Positions 1 through 9,492 of a stretch of 64,000 bases of DNA are shown piece after piece. Position 1 is the stretch's first letter, and each line of letters starts with the position of its first letter. The notes beneath the pieces are model-generated. The model saw nothing but the letters and a program-made list of their open reading frames with translations, was not told where the DNA came from and ran no database searches. The position numbers were made by a program, and so were the translations under genes. The DNA comes from Hygrocybe punicea (Eukaryota > Basidiomycota > Agaricomycetes > Agaricales > Hygrophoraceae), in NCBI GenBank assembly GCA_963556145.1, contig OY744461.1:2418001-2482000 (forward strand), written 5' to 3'.

Positions 1-1
1 C

Positions 2-1981
2 AAACGAGCCTTTGCCCTTGGTCGGATGTATTTTGTTCCACCCACAGCCGGTGAACGCTTCTACCTCCGTACTTTGCTTACTGTCATTCGCGGTGCCCAA
101 TCGTTCAAAGATCTTAGAACATATGAAAATATAGTCTATCCAACGTTCCAGGATGCATGTAAAGCTCGCCTACTTCAAGATGATGGAGAATGGCACTTAT
201 GCCTCCGTGAAGCATCTGGAATGCAGACTGGCACCCAACTACGGCACTTATTTGCAAGTATGCTCTTATTCTGCCAGCTTACTTCACCGGAACAATTGTG
301 GCAGGAATTCCGACAACACATATGCGACGACCTCCATGTCCGAATCCCCAATCCTACCAATGAACGTATCTACGATTATGGGCTATTTCTCATTGCTCAG
401 ATCCTCTCGCACTCTGGCTATACTCTCGATCAATTTCCACACATGCCACTTCCTCATGAAAACTGGTCGATTCTCACAAACAATCGTTTCATCAGCGAAC
501 AACTCACATATAACATTGCTGACGAATGCGATCAGTTTTTGCAACATATGGAGAATGTTGAATGTATCCCAGAACAATTAGACGCATATGAACAGATCGT
601 TAGCAGTCTTGACAGCGGCCACAGCACCGTTTTCTTTCTTAATGGACCTGGTGGCTCCGGAAAAACATACCTATATCAAACGCTTTGCCATAAGCTGCGA
701 TCTGAAGGCAAAATCGTACTGTGTGTCGCTTCAAGTGGCATCGCAGCTTTACTATTGCCAGGTGGCCGTACCGCACACTCCACTTTTCGTATACCAATAA
801 ATACACTCGATGCCGAGTCAACATGCAATATTTCTAAACAGGACCTGCGTGCAGAACTTCTACGAGCAGTTGACCTAATTATATGGGACGAGGCACTGAT
901 GCATACCCGATTCGCCCATGAAGCTCTTGACAAAACATTGCGTGATATATGCAATGATGACGAGCACCCTTTCGGCGGAAAAACTGTAATATTCGGCGGA
1001 GATTTTCAACAAACTCTACCTGTCGTTCCTGGTGGTTCGCACGAAGACATTGTTTCTGTCTCTCTTCCACGTTCTTACCTTTGGCGAGAGCTCCAAGTCC
1101 TTACACTACGAGTCAATATGCGTCTATCAAACCAAAGTATGCTCAATACGGCTTCGAATGAAGAACAAGCCTTTGCCGATTGGCTGTTGTCCGTTGGCCA
1201 TGGTGAGGGCATCAGCAATGATGGCACCATCCCTTTTGACCCCAAAATGCGTGTTAACAGTGTTGACGCACTCATCACGTACACCTATCCGCATATCGAA
1301 GAAGCCATGCCCTCACCTCAATTCTTCCTGGATCGTATGATACTCGCTCCAAGAAATGCCGACGTCGATCATCTAAATAGACAAGTTCTTGACAAATTGC
1401 CAGGCACTGAAACTACTTTTTACAGTGCCAATTCAATTGAAGCTGATCCATGCTCGCACAGTGAGCCTGAGCCACTCCCTGTGGAATTTCTAAGAACACT
1501 TGAAGCTCCTGGCCTACCCCCCGGTGAACTCCATCTAAAACCCGGCTGCCCTCTCATATTGCTTCGCAACTTGGCACCTGAAAGAGGCTTATGCAACGGG
1601 ACTAGGCTTATTTTAAAACGCGCAACTCCCCGTGTTCTAGAGGTAGAAATTTTAACAGCAAAACATGCAGGCGAACTTGCATTCATTCCCCGCATTACGC
1701 TCTTTCCATCAACACAGACAAATTTCCATTTTCGACTCAGACGTCGACAATTCCCGGTACGATTGGCCTTTGCAATGACTATAAACAAAGCGCAGGGTCA
1801 ATCTGTCCGTCACATTGGCCTTGACCTCCGAGAGGATGTTTTTGCACACGGCCAACTCTACGTCGCCCTTTCACGTGCAACATCAAGTCATCGCATCAAA
1901 ATCTTACTTTCACCGTCCACCCCTAGCACTGATTGTCGTATAAAGAATGTTGTATATCCTGAGATATTCCAAATGTTATAA
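2..1981 (+). CDS. Helitron RepHel helicase, PIF1-like C-terminal part (5' partial)
   Basis: The reading frame is open to the first bases of the window, so the Met at 26 is internal and the Rep nuclease half lies upstream. This is a PIF1/RRM3-like superfamily 1B helicase domain. Visible motifs: Walker A GPGGSGKT (644-667), ASSGIAALLLPGGRTAHS (motif Ia region), Walker B-like IIWDEA, the motif GGDFQQTLPV, then the C-terminal signatures MTINKAQGQS and LYVALSRATS. In Helitrons this domain unwinds DNA during rolling-circle transposition with the N-terminal HUH nuclease. No stop or frameshift is seen over about 660 codons, so the element may be fairly young. It is followed 350 bp downstream by the companion gene in the same orientation. 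Identification is secure; completeness cannot be judged. Confidence 0.93.
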   Translation, partial: KRAFALGRMYFVPPTAGERFYLRTLLTVIRGAQSFKDLRTYENIVYPTFQDACKARLLQDDGEWHLCLREASGMQTGTQLRHLFASMLLFCQLTSPEQLWQEFRQHICDDLHVRIPNPTNERIYDYGLFLIAQILSHSGYTLDQFPHMPLPHENWSILTNNRFISEQLTYNIADECDQFLQHMENVECIPEQLDAYEQIVSSLDSGHSTVFFLNGPGGSGKTYLYQTLCHKLRSEGKIVLCVASSGIAALLLPGGRTAHSTFRIPINTLDAESTCNISKQDLRAELLRAVDLIIWDEALMHTRFAHEALDKTLRDICNDDEHPFGGKTVIFGGDFQQTLPVVPGGSHEDIVSVSLPRSYLWRELQVLTLRVNMRLSNQSMLNTASNEEQAFADWLLSVGHGEGISNDGTIPFDPKMRVNSVDALITYTYPHIEEAMPSPQFFLDRMILAPRNADVDHLNRQVLDKLPGTETTFYSANSIEADPCSHSEPEPLPVEFLRTLEAPGLPPGELHLKPGCPLILLRNLAPERGLCNGTRLILKRATPRVLEVEILTAKHAGELAFIPRITLFPSTQTNFHFRLRRRQFPVRLAFAMTINKAQGQSVRHIGLDLREDVFAHGQLYVALSRATSSHRIKILLSPSTPSTDCRIKNVVYPEIFQML

Positions 1982-2272
1982 TAGTTCCTTATTTCATGTA
2001 TATCGATTCATGTCTTCAACTAAAAAAATTCACTTCATTTCTGGCTTTCAGTCCCTTTTCTTTTCAAAACACAAACAGCCAGCCAGTGTATTCGAGAACA
2101 ATCTCCACTTCGCTTTGTCAGACATGCCCGGCCTCGGGTGTGATCCACTTCGCTGACAACTCCCCAACTGGCATTACTAACGATGACACGAAGCTTCTGG
2201 GAGGTACATGACCTGCGCATATTACTAACATCCACATGAATGTTCGACGACCTTCTAGCTATATGAGCCGCG

Positions 2273-2280
2273 TATATAAG
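2273..2280 (+). promoter_or_regulatory. TATA box of the Helitron companion gene
   Basis: TATATAAG lies 53 bp upstream of the start codon at 2333, at the end of the short spacer after the helicase gene. The position suits a core promoter of the following gene. Seen in sequence; activity is inferred. Confidence 0.55.
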
Positions 2281-2332
2281 TCCCCTCCGACAACCTCAAC
2301 CTCCTTTCAAAACACACAAAGATTCAAACGTG

Positions 2333-3327
2333 ATGACTGCCACCCTGTCCGGCCCCATCGTCCTTGAGAACCCCCAACCAATTGAGGGTTCTCCACGCAC
2401 ACTCCAATTCGATGGTCAAATGTGGTTGAGTGCTGGTAACATTCTCACTGGAAAATTTCGATACTTCAATTCTTCAGATTTAACATTTGCTGATATCGGG
2501 CACTACTTCGCATGGATTCACGTATGTATTTTTTCATAGCATCTGACATCTCTACAATCTAACATAAACACAGGTTGCTAAGGTTGCCCCGAACCCTTAT
2601 CCTGTGGAAACAGACGCGCCAGCACCTTCCGAACCAGATGAATTGAATGACCATGGTTCAGGCACTGTAACATTGGCTGAGGACTACCATGTGTATGGAG
2701 ATATTGTACAGGTACGTTCTTCTATGATTGATACAAAATCACACGCTAACATCTCATTGCTGCAGATCATTAAAACTACTCCCGAGACTATGAAGCACGC
2801 GCCCTATATCAGTATTTCCGGTGCTGCATTCAATGTTAACAAAGAAGACTCTTCATTTGATGTGAATGCATCTCAGTACACATCATTTTACAAAACTCAA
2901 CGTCAACTGTCAACGTTACTGATTCGCGCTCACTTTGACGACACCCGATACAAGAAGAAAAAGCCAATACCTTCGGAGAATACTTATGTCGCCGTTGAGG
3001 GATTCATCACATGCTTTGATATGGATGAGAACACGGGCCAAGCCTTGCTATTCCATATCTACGTGGATAACATAAGTTTCCTCGGCAAAGCAATATTCCC
3101 AATGTTGCAGAGTACACCAGGTAAGTTCTACACCCACTCAGCTCCTCCGGGAATACTAACAAACAACTACAGCTTCCCCCTCCACCCTGCGCTCCTCAAG
3201 ATTCCGGTATAACTTCGATTCCCCGACGAGTTCGAGTCAGGTTCCTGTTTCCCCTCCAACAAACCCCCTGAGCACTGAGTCCCTGGATACACTCTCGAAA
3301 AAGTCGAAGAGAGCACGGGGTGGATAG
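2333..3327 (+). CDS. Helitron-borne OB-like hypothetical protein
   Basis: Four exons join in frame: 2333-2521, 2574-2711, 2766-3120 and 3173-3327, with clean GT-AG introns of 52, 54 and 52 nt. The product is 278 aa. I do not recognise a named family. The middle is rich in alternating hydrophobic residues (AEDYHVYGDIVQ, NTYVAVEGFITCFD, HIYVDNISFLGKA), which looks like an OB-fold beta barrel. The C-terminus is Ser/Pro-rich and basic (KKSKRARGG). It lies inside the Helitron between the helicase and the 3' hairpin, 50 bp from the end, so it moves with the element. Plant and animal Helitrons often encode RPA-like ssDNA-binding proteins; by analogy this could bind the displaced strand, but that is inference. 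The GTG just before the ATG is not used. Confidence 0.7.
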
Positions 3328-3376
3328 ATTAGTGAATGTACATGTACATGTAACAGGGAATACGGACTATGACAAC

Positions 3377-3403
3377 CCCGTGCGAAGCACGGGTAACTGC
3401 TAG
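3377..3403 (+). terminator. Helitron 3' terminal hairpin and CTAG end
   Basis: Perfect 7-bp stem with GAA loop (3377-3393), seven bases, then the terminal CTAG (3400-3403) followed by T. It is the rolling-circle termination signal of Helitrons. Confidence 0.88.
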
Positions 3404-3599
3404 TAGCTTCCTATGTCATGATCATCGGACTCGGATCCCAAACCATTCGTCATCGTACTGGATTTTATGGTGTGTTACAAATTTAATCTCACTTGGCTGA
3501 CTCTTGGCCTAGCCCCAGTTTCTCGAACTTGGCTCCGGTACTCAAGCTTCTTAAACCACCTTCATTTTCTGACCAAGCTATATCCATGGATCCAGTCAC

Positions 3600-5237
3600 T
3601 CAATCGACTGAGGAAATCTCTTCAGCTGCGAACAAATCAAATTTACTTGTTTGTGTGGGCGCATTGCCAACGCCGAGCACCCAGTCGGGTTTGGTGGGAT
3701 GATTCGCATCGCGCCTGGCGCCTCCGCCGTGATCATGCGCAATCGAGGACAAGTTCGCGTACATGTCGTACATGGCGCGCCAGTATGTCGTGACATTATA
3801 CGCCATATCGAGCTCTGGCACATGAGCTGCCAATTCGCGGACGGCAGCATGAACACGTGGATCGGATTGTTTGTGATGCAGCATCAACGGCCACATGTGA
3901 TGCACGACTTGGTAGTTGAGGAATCCCATCAACCAGTCGACAGCGGCGTCAACGAGGGGTCCCAGCACGGGTCCCACGGCGTTGGAATGCGAATGGATAT
4001 CAATCGTGCGTCGGAGCGCGCGTTTAACCCAGTGCTCGTGCAGGTCAAACGTAATGAATGGCATCGCTGAATGGGACAGAGCAAAGTTCGTGAACAGGAG
4101 GGACGCTTCGATGGCGGACGCAACCGCGTGCAGCGCCACTGTACTGCACCAGCCAAGGGTAGGGACGAACGCTGTGAACCAAATGACCCAGTGCAGGACG
4201 AGAAATGTGCCGTCGAGAACAGCACCATTCTTCATGATGTGTTTCGGGTGTAGCCATAGCTGCCAGAAGTGGACCAGACCCCAGACTGCGAACTGGTACA
4301 TCCAGGCCTGGACGCGGATGAATGCGCTATTGCCGCGTCGTGCGGTCAGTGAATCGAGCGCCAACGGCAGCGTGTTCATGTCGAAATCGGCGCCGTGTCG
4401 CTGCGGATCTGCATGATGACGGCTGTGCTCACGTCGCCACCTGCGATGTCGAAGTGGTGCCAAATCAGTGCTGTGTTCGGCACACCAAGAAAAATCTCGC
4501 GTACCATCTAGCTGACCCCGCCTCGCCGAAACCGAACCAGAAACTACCGAGAACAAGATTGACCGCCCTGCTCTTCGACACGCTGCCGTGATTGCATTCG
4601 TGTTGAAGCCATCCTGAAAATCAGTGTCAGCAGGATGAACACAGCAGGAACGATGACTGATTTGACCTGCTCGTTGCATGGCGATGCCTAACAGGAACGC
4701 ACTGGTCCACCATCCGACGATGGCATTCGGTCTAACGGCGAACCGGGCGCCAAGCAGTGTCAATGCGACAATTTCCAAAGTACAAACAACAAGATGCGTC
4801 GCCGAGTACTCGAACATTCCCATATTATGCAGTTTTTTGGTTACTTCTCTGAACTTCTCCAACAAAGCTGCATCGTGTGGGCGGTGCGTGCTTATAGCGA
4901 GTTTCTCCTCGCTCGTAAGCATTCTTGCTTTGCCTTCATGTTTCAATTTCGCCAGGGCGAGCGTGGGCAACCTTGAATGCGAGTGCAGTGAATCAAACGC
5001 GATGGTTCCGTCGGCAGGGAACGCTGCGCCGACTGGGTTCAATTGGTTCATGATTATCGATCCACCAGGATGTTTGAAGTCTTTGATGTTGTACACGACT
5101 CCGTGGATGATAATTTCTGCATCAATCGTCGAGCGTCGATGTTCGTGTTGCGAGTTGTTGTCCATGACGATGTCGGCAACTGGGTGAATGCAATTATACT
5201 TGGCCAGAAAGGATTGGAATTTCCGACCCTCGGTCAT
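3600..5237 (-). CDS. cytochrome b5-fused front-end fatty acid desaturase
   Basis: A membrane desaturase of the delta-5/delta-6 (front-end) type. A single-frame reading looks frameshifted near residue 190, but two introns restore it: 4614-4666 (53 nt) and 4441-4504 (64 nt). The spliced protein is 506 aa. It starts with a cytochrome b5 domain (heme ligand motif FKHPGG at about residue 55 and a second His in FDSLHSHS). Then come hydrophobic segments, His box 1 HECNH (in GWLQHECNH, made only after splicing), His box 2 HSRHH (in WWRREHSRHH) and His box 3 QVVHH, where Gln replaces the first His as is typical of front-end enzymes. It would insert a double bond into long-chain acyl lipids in the ER using electrons from its own b5 domain. 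Regiospecificity cannot be read. It is not part of a transposon and appears intact, squeezed between the Helitron and KDZ-1. Confidence 0.9.
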   Translation of the reverse strand: MTEGRKFQSFLAKYNCIHPVADIVMDNNSQHEHRRSTIDAEIIIHGVVYNIKDFKHPGGSIIMNQLNPVGAAFPADGTIAFDSLHSHSRLPTLALAKLKHEGKARMLTSEEKLAISTHRPHDAALLEKFREVTKKLHNMGMFEYSATHLVVCTLEIVALTLLGARFAVRPNAIVGWWTSAFLLGIAMQRAGQISHRSCCVHPADTDFQDGFNTNAITAACRRAGRSILFSVVSGSVSARRGQLDGTRDFSWCAEHSTDLAPLRHRRWRREHSRHHADPQRHGADFDMNTLPLALDSLTARRGNSAFIRVQAWMYQFAVWGLVHFWQLWLHPKHIMKNGAVLDGTFLVLHWVIWFTAFVPTLGWCSTVALHAVASAIEASLLFTNFALSHSAMPFITFDLHEHWVKRALRRTIDIHSHSNAVGPVLGPLVDAAVDWLMGFLNYQVVHHMWPLMLHHKQSDPRVHAAVRELAAHVPELDMAYNVTTYWRAMYDMYANLSSIAHDHGGGARRDANHPTKPDWVLGVGNAPTQTSKFDLFAAEEISSVD

Positions 5238-5431
5238 GCCACCCTATGCACAGCCTACACCGCGGGTTGCAGCCATCAGGAATGGGTGTGATGTTGTAGA
5301 GTCGAAAAGATAACCTCTATGGGAGTCTAAGAATTTTCAGCTATCCTCTACAAGTAGTTGGAAGACCATTCACAGTTTTCCCCTTTAGCTACCTTGACCC
5401 GAACCACGACGAACTGGGACATTGGGAGAAC

Positions 5432-5462
5432 GTCTGACCGCCGCCGACTTTGTCCACGGGAC
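5432..5462 (+). repeat. KDZ-1 left terminal inverted repeat
   Basis: 31-bp perfect match to the reverse complement of 23069-23099. The similarity continues weakly inward through a TGTCCATAAG-like stretch. Confidence 0.75.
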
Positions 5463-5578
5463 ATTGTCCATAAGTTCACCCGGCCATTACAAAGCTTTGG
5501 TGTTGTTTGTTGCGCCATGGCTGAGCTTGAATGCTAAGTCAGAGAAGCGCAATTTAGTTTTGTGCACCATATGTCGCT

Positions 5579-5585
5579 ATCCTCC
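5579..5585 (+). repeat. target site duplication of the kinase element, left copy
   Basis: ATCCTCC at 5579-5585 is repeated at 11400-11406, directly outside both TIRs. Removing one copy and the element restores the KDZ reading frame. Confidence 0.85.
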
Positions 5586-5905
5586 TACGGTTGGCGGAAT
5601 GGCCGCGGTTCGATTCAACCAGCGTGTCAGATTAATATCATAGATTATTATATAAACTCGATGTTTATAATATTATTTTTCATTAGATAATTGCCTATGC
5701 CTATAATTGAACAGCGGGCAACGATAATTGCAGGCAACAATAATATATTTCGGGGGGGGGGGGGGGTCAACGAGACACACAGAATGACTACATATATCAA
5801 CAAGGTGCAATCCGGACACTCGGGGGGGGGGAAGGGGATCAATGAGGCGCATAGAATGACACTATATACATCAAAAAGAGGCAGTCATGACACAGTCGAG
5901 GGAGG
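5586..5905 (+). repeat. left TIR of the kinase element
   Basis: About 315 bp, near-identical to the reverse complement of 11087-11399 with a few substitutions and small indels. It contains two long poly-G runs (14 or more G near 5752 and 9 near 5822). Confidence 0.88.
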
Positions 5906-5908
5906 CGG

Positions 5909-6817
5909 CTACTCCGTGATCGGTACCATGCACCCAATGGCAACACGTATGTCCTCACGCATGGCGCATATAGTCTTGGTCCCAACCCAGGAATTAGGAT
6001 GGTAAAATTGATAGTATTCTTTCAATTTATCACCGTTAAGAGCTTTGAGTCCGGCCAGATCTCGGATAGGCTGGAGGTTGACCTAAGCATAGAACGTCAG
6101 AGTGAACAGTGGGAAAGATAAGAATAACCAGTTATATACCTCTGCAAGCTTCTTGCCAGTTGGAGATAGCACTTCTTCATATTTGATGGTCGAACCGTCA
6201 AATAATTGGCGGTTTACAGCCTGCGAAAGAGTCACTCATTTAAAATGTTAGTACATATATCAGCCTACCTTAGACACCTGCACCTTGATGATATTCACAT
6301 CACTTTTGATCTCCGTGATATCCAGGGCAAGCTGGTCCACCTTAGCCACAAGGTGTCGTATGCTGGTCTTGACATGTCGGATTTCATCCCTAATGTTCGG
6401 AATTTCTGCTAAACTTGCTTTCATCCTTTCGATATTGGCCAACATGGGATCTATCATTTGCTGAAACCAAGCAGGCAGTAAGCCTATACAAGTTAGTCTT
6501 TTTATTTTATTTTTTATTTTCATGGCTTACTCCTGTCCAAGTCTTTGTAGCCGTGAAGAACTTGCGCCTCGTGTACGACAGCATCAACTACTTCTACCCT
6601 GGTTGTTCGATTTGCAGAATCTGTAGTGGCAATGTGGTGAGAAGAATATATCAATTGCATGAGAAGAACCTTGCACATGTTCAACAGCTTTGCGGTATTG
6701 TCTAGCATCAAAAACATCTTCGTAGGTGACAGGGTTACCAGGTGCGGTTGGAAGTCGTATGTTGGCATCAATTCTACCAAGAGGTCCGAGTCTGGGTAGT
6801 TGGATTGGATTCGCCAT
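5909..6817 (-). CDS. coiled-coil protein of the kinase element (Mug135-like?)
   Basis: Five exons (6817-6670, 6620-6531, 6483-6269, 6220-6140, 6082-5909) join through GT-AG introns of about 46-57 nt into a 235-aa protein. It begins MANPIQLPRLGPLGRID and stops 4 bp from the inner edge of the left TIR. The centre (from AWFQQMIDPMLANI through HVKTSIRHLVAKV to EIKSDVNIIKVQVSK) is a heptad-like coiled coil of about 70 residues. The C-terminus (NLQPIRDLAGLKALNGDKL, then YYQFYHPN, then AIGCMV) resembles the Mug135-like C-terminal domain found in many Agaricomycete proteins, but I am not certain of that. Function is unknown. It is the last gene of the element and is transcribed in the same direction as the kinase, 115 bp downstream of it. 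Confidence 0.72.
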
Positions 6818-6931
6818 GATGGGGAAGTCAACAAGCCTATTATCTGATGTTCACATGGGATGCAAGATAAAGGTATTAACGTGGGCCAGTTGGCTGTAAG
6901 CTATGAGTACGAGAAACAAAGTAAAAGCATA

Positions 6932-9325
6932 TTAAGAGTCCTCTGAAAATTGGCCACCGTCATTTCCATTCTCATTCTCATCAACCTGCATGTCAAATGT
7001 ATCTAATGCGACCTCGGAATCAAGCCCAAGAGCGATGCACACCTGTCCGCAGGTGTGATCATTTAGAAATGTCTTTATACCGTCGACACCGAAATCACCA
7101 ACACCAGATTTACTGAAAAAGAAAAAATTAACACCGTAATATGTCTGACAGCGAGAACTTACCCGGTTATAGTGTGAGTCATAATATCGAACAAAACCAA
7201 AAAATCCCGACCATTAACCGAGGTAGGAGAACCTAAAGTTCGGTAAGGAGATAGTGTTGCGGACATGTATTCGCTTACCTTGAATATCAGCAAATACCAT
7301 CTCCTTGTTGCTGTGACCGTAGACAAAATGTGCAAGTGCAAATACGGTTAGGCTGCGCAGATCTTTCTTGTTTGTAGTATGTGTGAGGGTCCCGCTGTAC
7401 CGAATAGCAGTAGTGGGGCGCCGTTTCTCTATGAGCCACCAGATGGGTTTCTCATCGGGGGATTGACCGGAGGCAGGGGTTGGATTTCCTTCCTCTTCTC
7501 CAAGAAAGGCATCAGCAAACATGATGTCTAGTCGTAATATGAGCTTGGTCAGTGGCATTGTGAGCAATACCAACAACATACATTTGTCGACAGCAACACC
7601 CTTCCTCTGAGCAAACTTATAGAATGCCTTGAGGAACCATTGTCCAAGCGCTAGCCGACTCAACTCTGCCTGGATCTGAATATTATTATCGCTGACAGAA
7701 ACAGCATTGCCCGGTTCATCTTCATCAAAAAGCTCGTCTTGCTCATTGAGACAAAAAAACCGTTTGACGGCAAAGCGTCCATTTGATGTCACGAGCTATA
7801 ATAGTGTCCGGTGAGTTGCAAAGAAAGATCAACAATCACATACATCGTAGACATGTTTCATACTGCCAGAATTTGACGGATTATCTCCTAACTCGCCAAA
7901 GATACTTTTCCAGTTTTCTCAAATGTGCAATCAGCTGTTTCATCGTCAACACGGCAAATAATTTTTTTCAGGCTGACAAAAGTTCGGGTGAGAATGACTG
8001 ATTGTTTGGTCCGGCCTGACAAGCGAAAGCTGGATTGCATTGTTCCTGTGGATGATATCAGTCAAATTGAAAATTATTGATGAAAATTACCACCTACCAC
8101 CTGTACGTGCGCGCTTGCTAGCAGCAGTATCTGTGTCACCGTCATTTTCTATCTCCTCATCCCGAACACATTTTTTGCGTAGCGATTGCCCCTTTCCACA
8201 CCTTCCATCATATTCTGCAGCCTCTGCTCGCTCCAGCCACTGCATCCCAAGAAAGTTTGTCATCATCAAGCATGGAACATTAAAACAAAATCATACCGCT
8301 TCAAAATTAATGTACATTTCCAAACAAAGAAATGGTATTTTGGTTTTTGAATGATGCTTCCACATTGCTGGGACTTTTTGGGTAAAAATAGGTGCCATGT
8401 TCGGAGACGAATAAAAACGGTAAAACTCTAGTAGCGTGAGAGTCGCTGTGTCAGACTCTAGGACTTTGTTTCCATCAAATCGGATTGAGACGTCCTCACT
8501 ATGTAATATTTGTCAGAGGGTTATAGTTGATGGAGAGATGATATACGGCAGCAATGGTAGCGAGCGCCTGCGAGTCCACTCGATACTAATTTGCTGTGTA
8601 ATCTGTGCCTTAATATCTTCCATAAACAGTGAAACAGCCCAGCGCTTTGCACCACTACCAAGGTCGGCGTCGATACTTCGAGGATTCTTGCTGATGCGTA
8701 CCTTCAAGTAACATGTAATACTGGTATACACTGATGAAGACGAAACATACCTGCCGGCAAATCATGACTTTCTCTTCACCTGGCGCGCCTCCTCCATTCT
8801 CATGCTGAAGAAGGTTTAATGAGCTGAGACTGGTGGTTGGCCCTCTGGTGGATGGCGGTAACAGCTTGAGACGTTCTCGTGTGGCAGCAGCATGAAGCTG
8901 GTGGGCATCAGGGATGTTTCGTGCGAGGGATCGGCTTTGGGATTGAAGCTGGGACGATGCCGCTGAAAAGTATAGATGTGAATAATATAGACTACACTAA
9001 ATTGTGGGGAGGCAAACCATCGTCGGCATTTGCATTTGTATGCTTGTTGCATAGAATAGAGCCGCATGTTTGAGTAGAGTTGAGAGGAGGTGGTGCCATA
9101 TTGCGCCGAGTGACACCACAAGCCAGACATTGTGGCCATTTCTAGGCAAAATATAAGAAAACTTGTGGCAAAGGATGGAGATTAATGTACTGAGATATCA
9201 GAATATTCAATGGAGTCGCGTGCGTGAACTCCAAGCTTGATACACTTGGGGCAAGGACCATCACTCTGCCGTAGCGGGAAGGTTATGCCGCAACTGTCAC
9301 ATTCAGAGTTGTTGTTGTCATCCAT
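6932..9325 (-). CDS. alpha-type (atypical) protein kinase carried by a transposon
   Basis: A multi-exon gene. It starts MDDNNNSECDSCGITFPL (9325) with a CxxC...CPKC zinc-finger-like N-terminus, followed in the next exon by QCLACGVTRRN. A Gln/Ser-rich linker follows. Then comes an alpha-kinase catalytic domain: RISKNPRSIDADLGSGAKRW, ..AVKRFFCLNEQ, GQWFLKAFYKFAQ, EKPIWWLIEKRR, LTVFALAHFVYGHSNKEMVF, and the nucleotide-binding signature FADIQG. The last two exons give FDIMTHTITG and GKSGVGDFGVDGIKTFL. The final segment NDHTCGQVCIALGL matches the zinc-binding HxCNxxC element, with Gly in place of the usual Asn. Alpha-kinases phosphorylate Ser/Thr, often in helices. Several middle exon borders (7.8-8.6 kb) are not certain. 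No fatal defect was found. Confidence 0.85.
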
Positions 9326-9492
9326 ATGCAGAGGAATGTTTAAAGGAGGGTTTTGTGCAGGAAAAAAGTCGCTGCTGTTAGGTAAAAGAGTGTGATGTGA
9401 AGTGATGGTTAGGGAAAAAAAACGCAAAATAGCAGCGGACTTTGTCACACCATTGACAACAACCTGAATTATTTTGAACATCCCTGACCTCC

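Larger units (their letters stand above)
1..3403 (+). mobile_element. Helitron, 3' part (5' end lies outside the window)
   Basis: A rolling-circle transposon enters from the left edge. It is recognised by its RepHel helicase domain, a companion gene, and a canonical 3' end: a 7-bp GC-rich stem (CCCGTGC / GCACGGG with GAA loop, 3377-3393) followed by TAACTG and the terminal CTAG at 3400-3403, next to a host T. Helitrons make no target duplication, so none is expected. The host sequence resumes at 3404, about 200 bp from the 3' end of the desaturase gene. The 5' TC end cannot be seen. Confidence 0.88.

Noticed and set aside
4441..4666. Apparent frameshifts in the desaturase
   Set aside because: Two GT-AG introns restore all three His boxes; the gene is intact.
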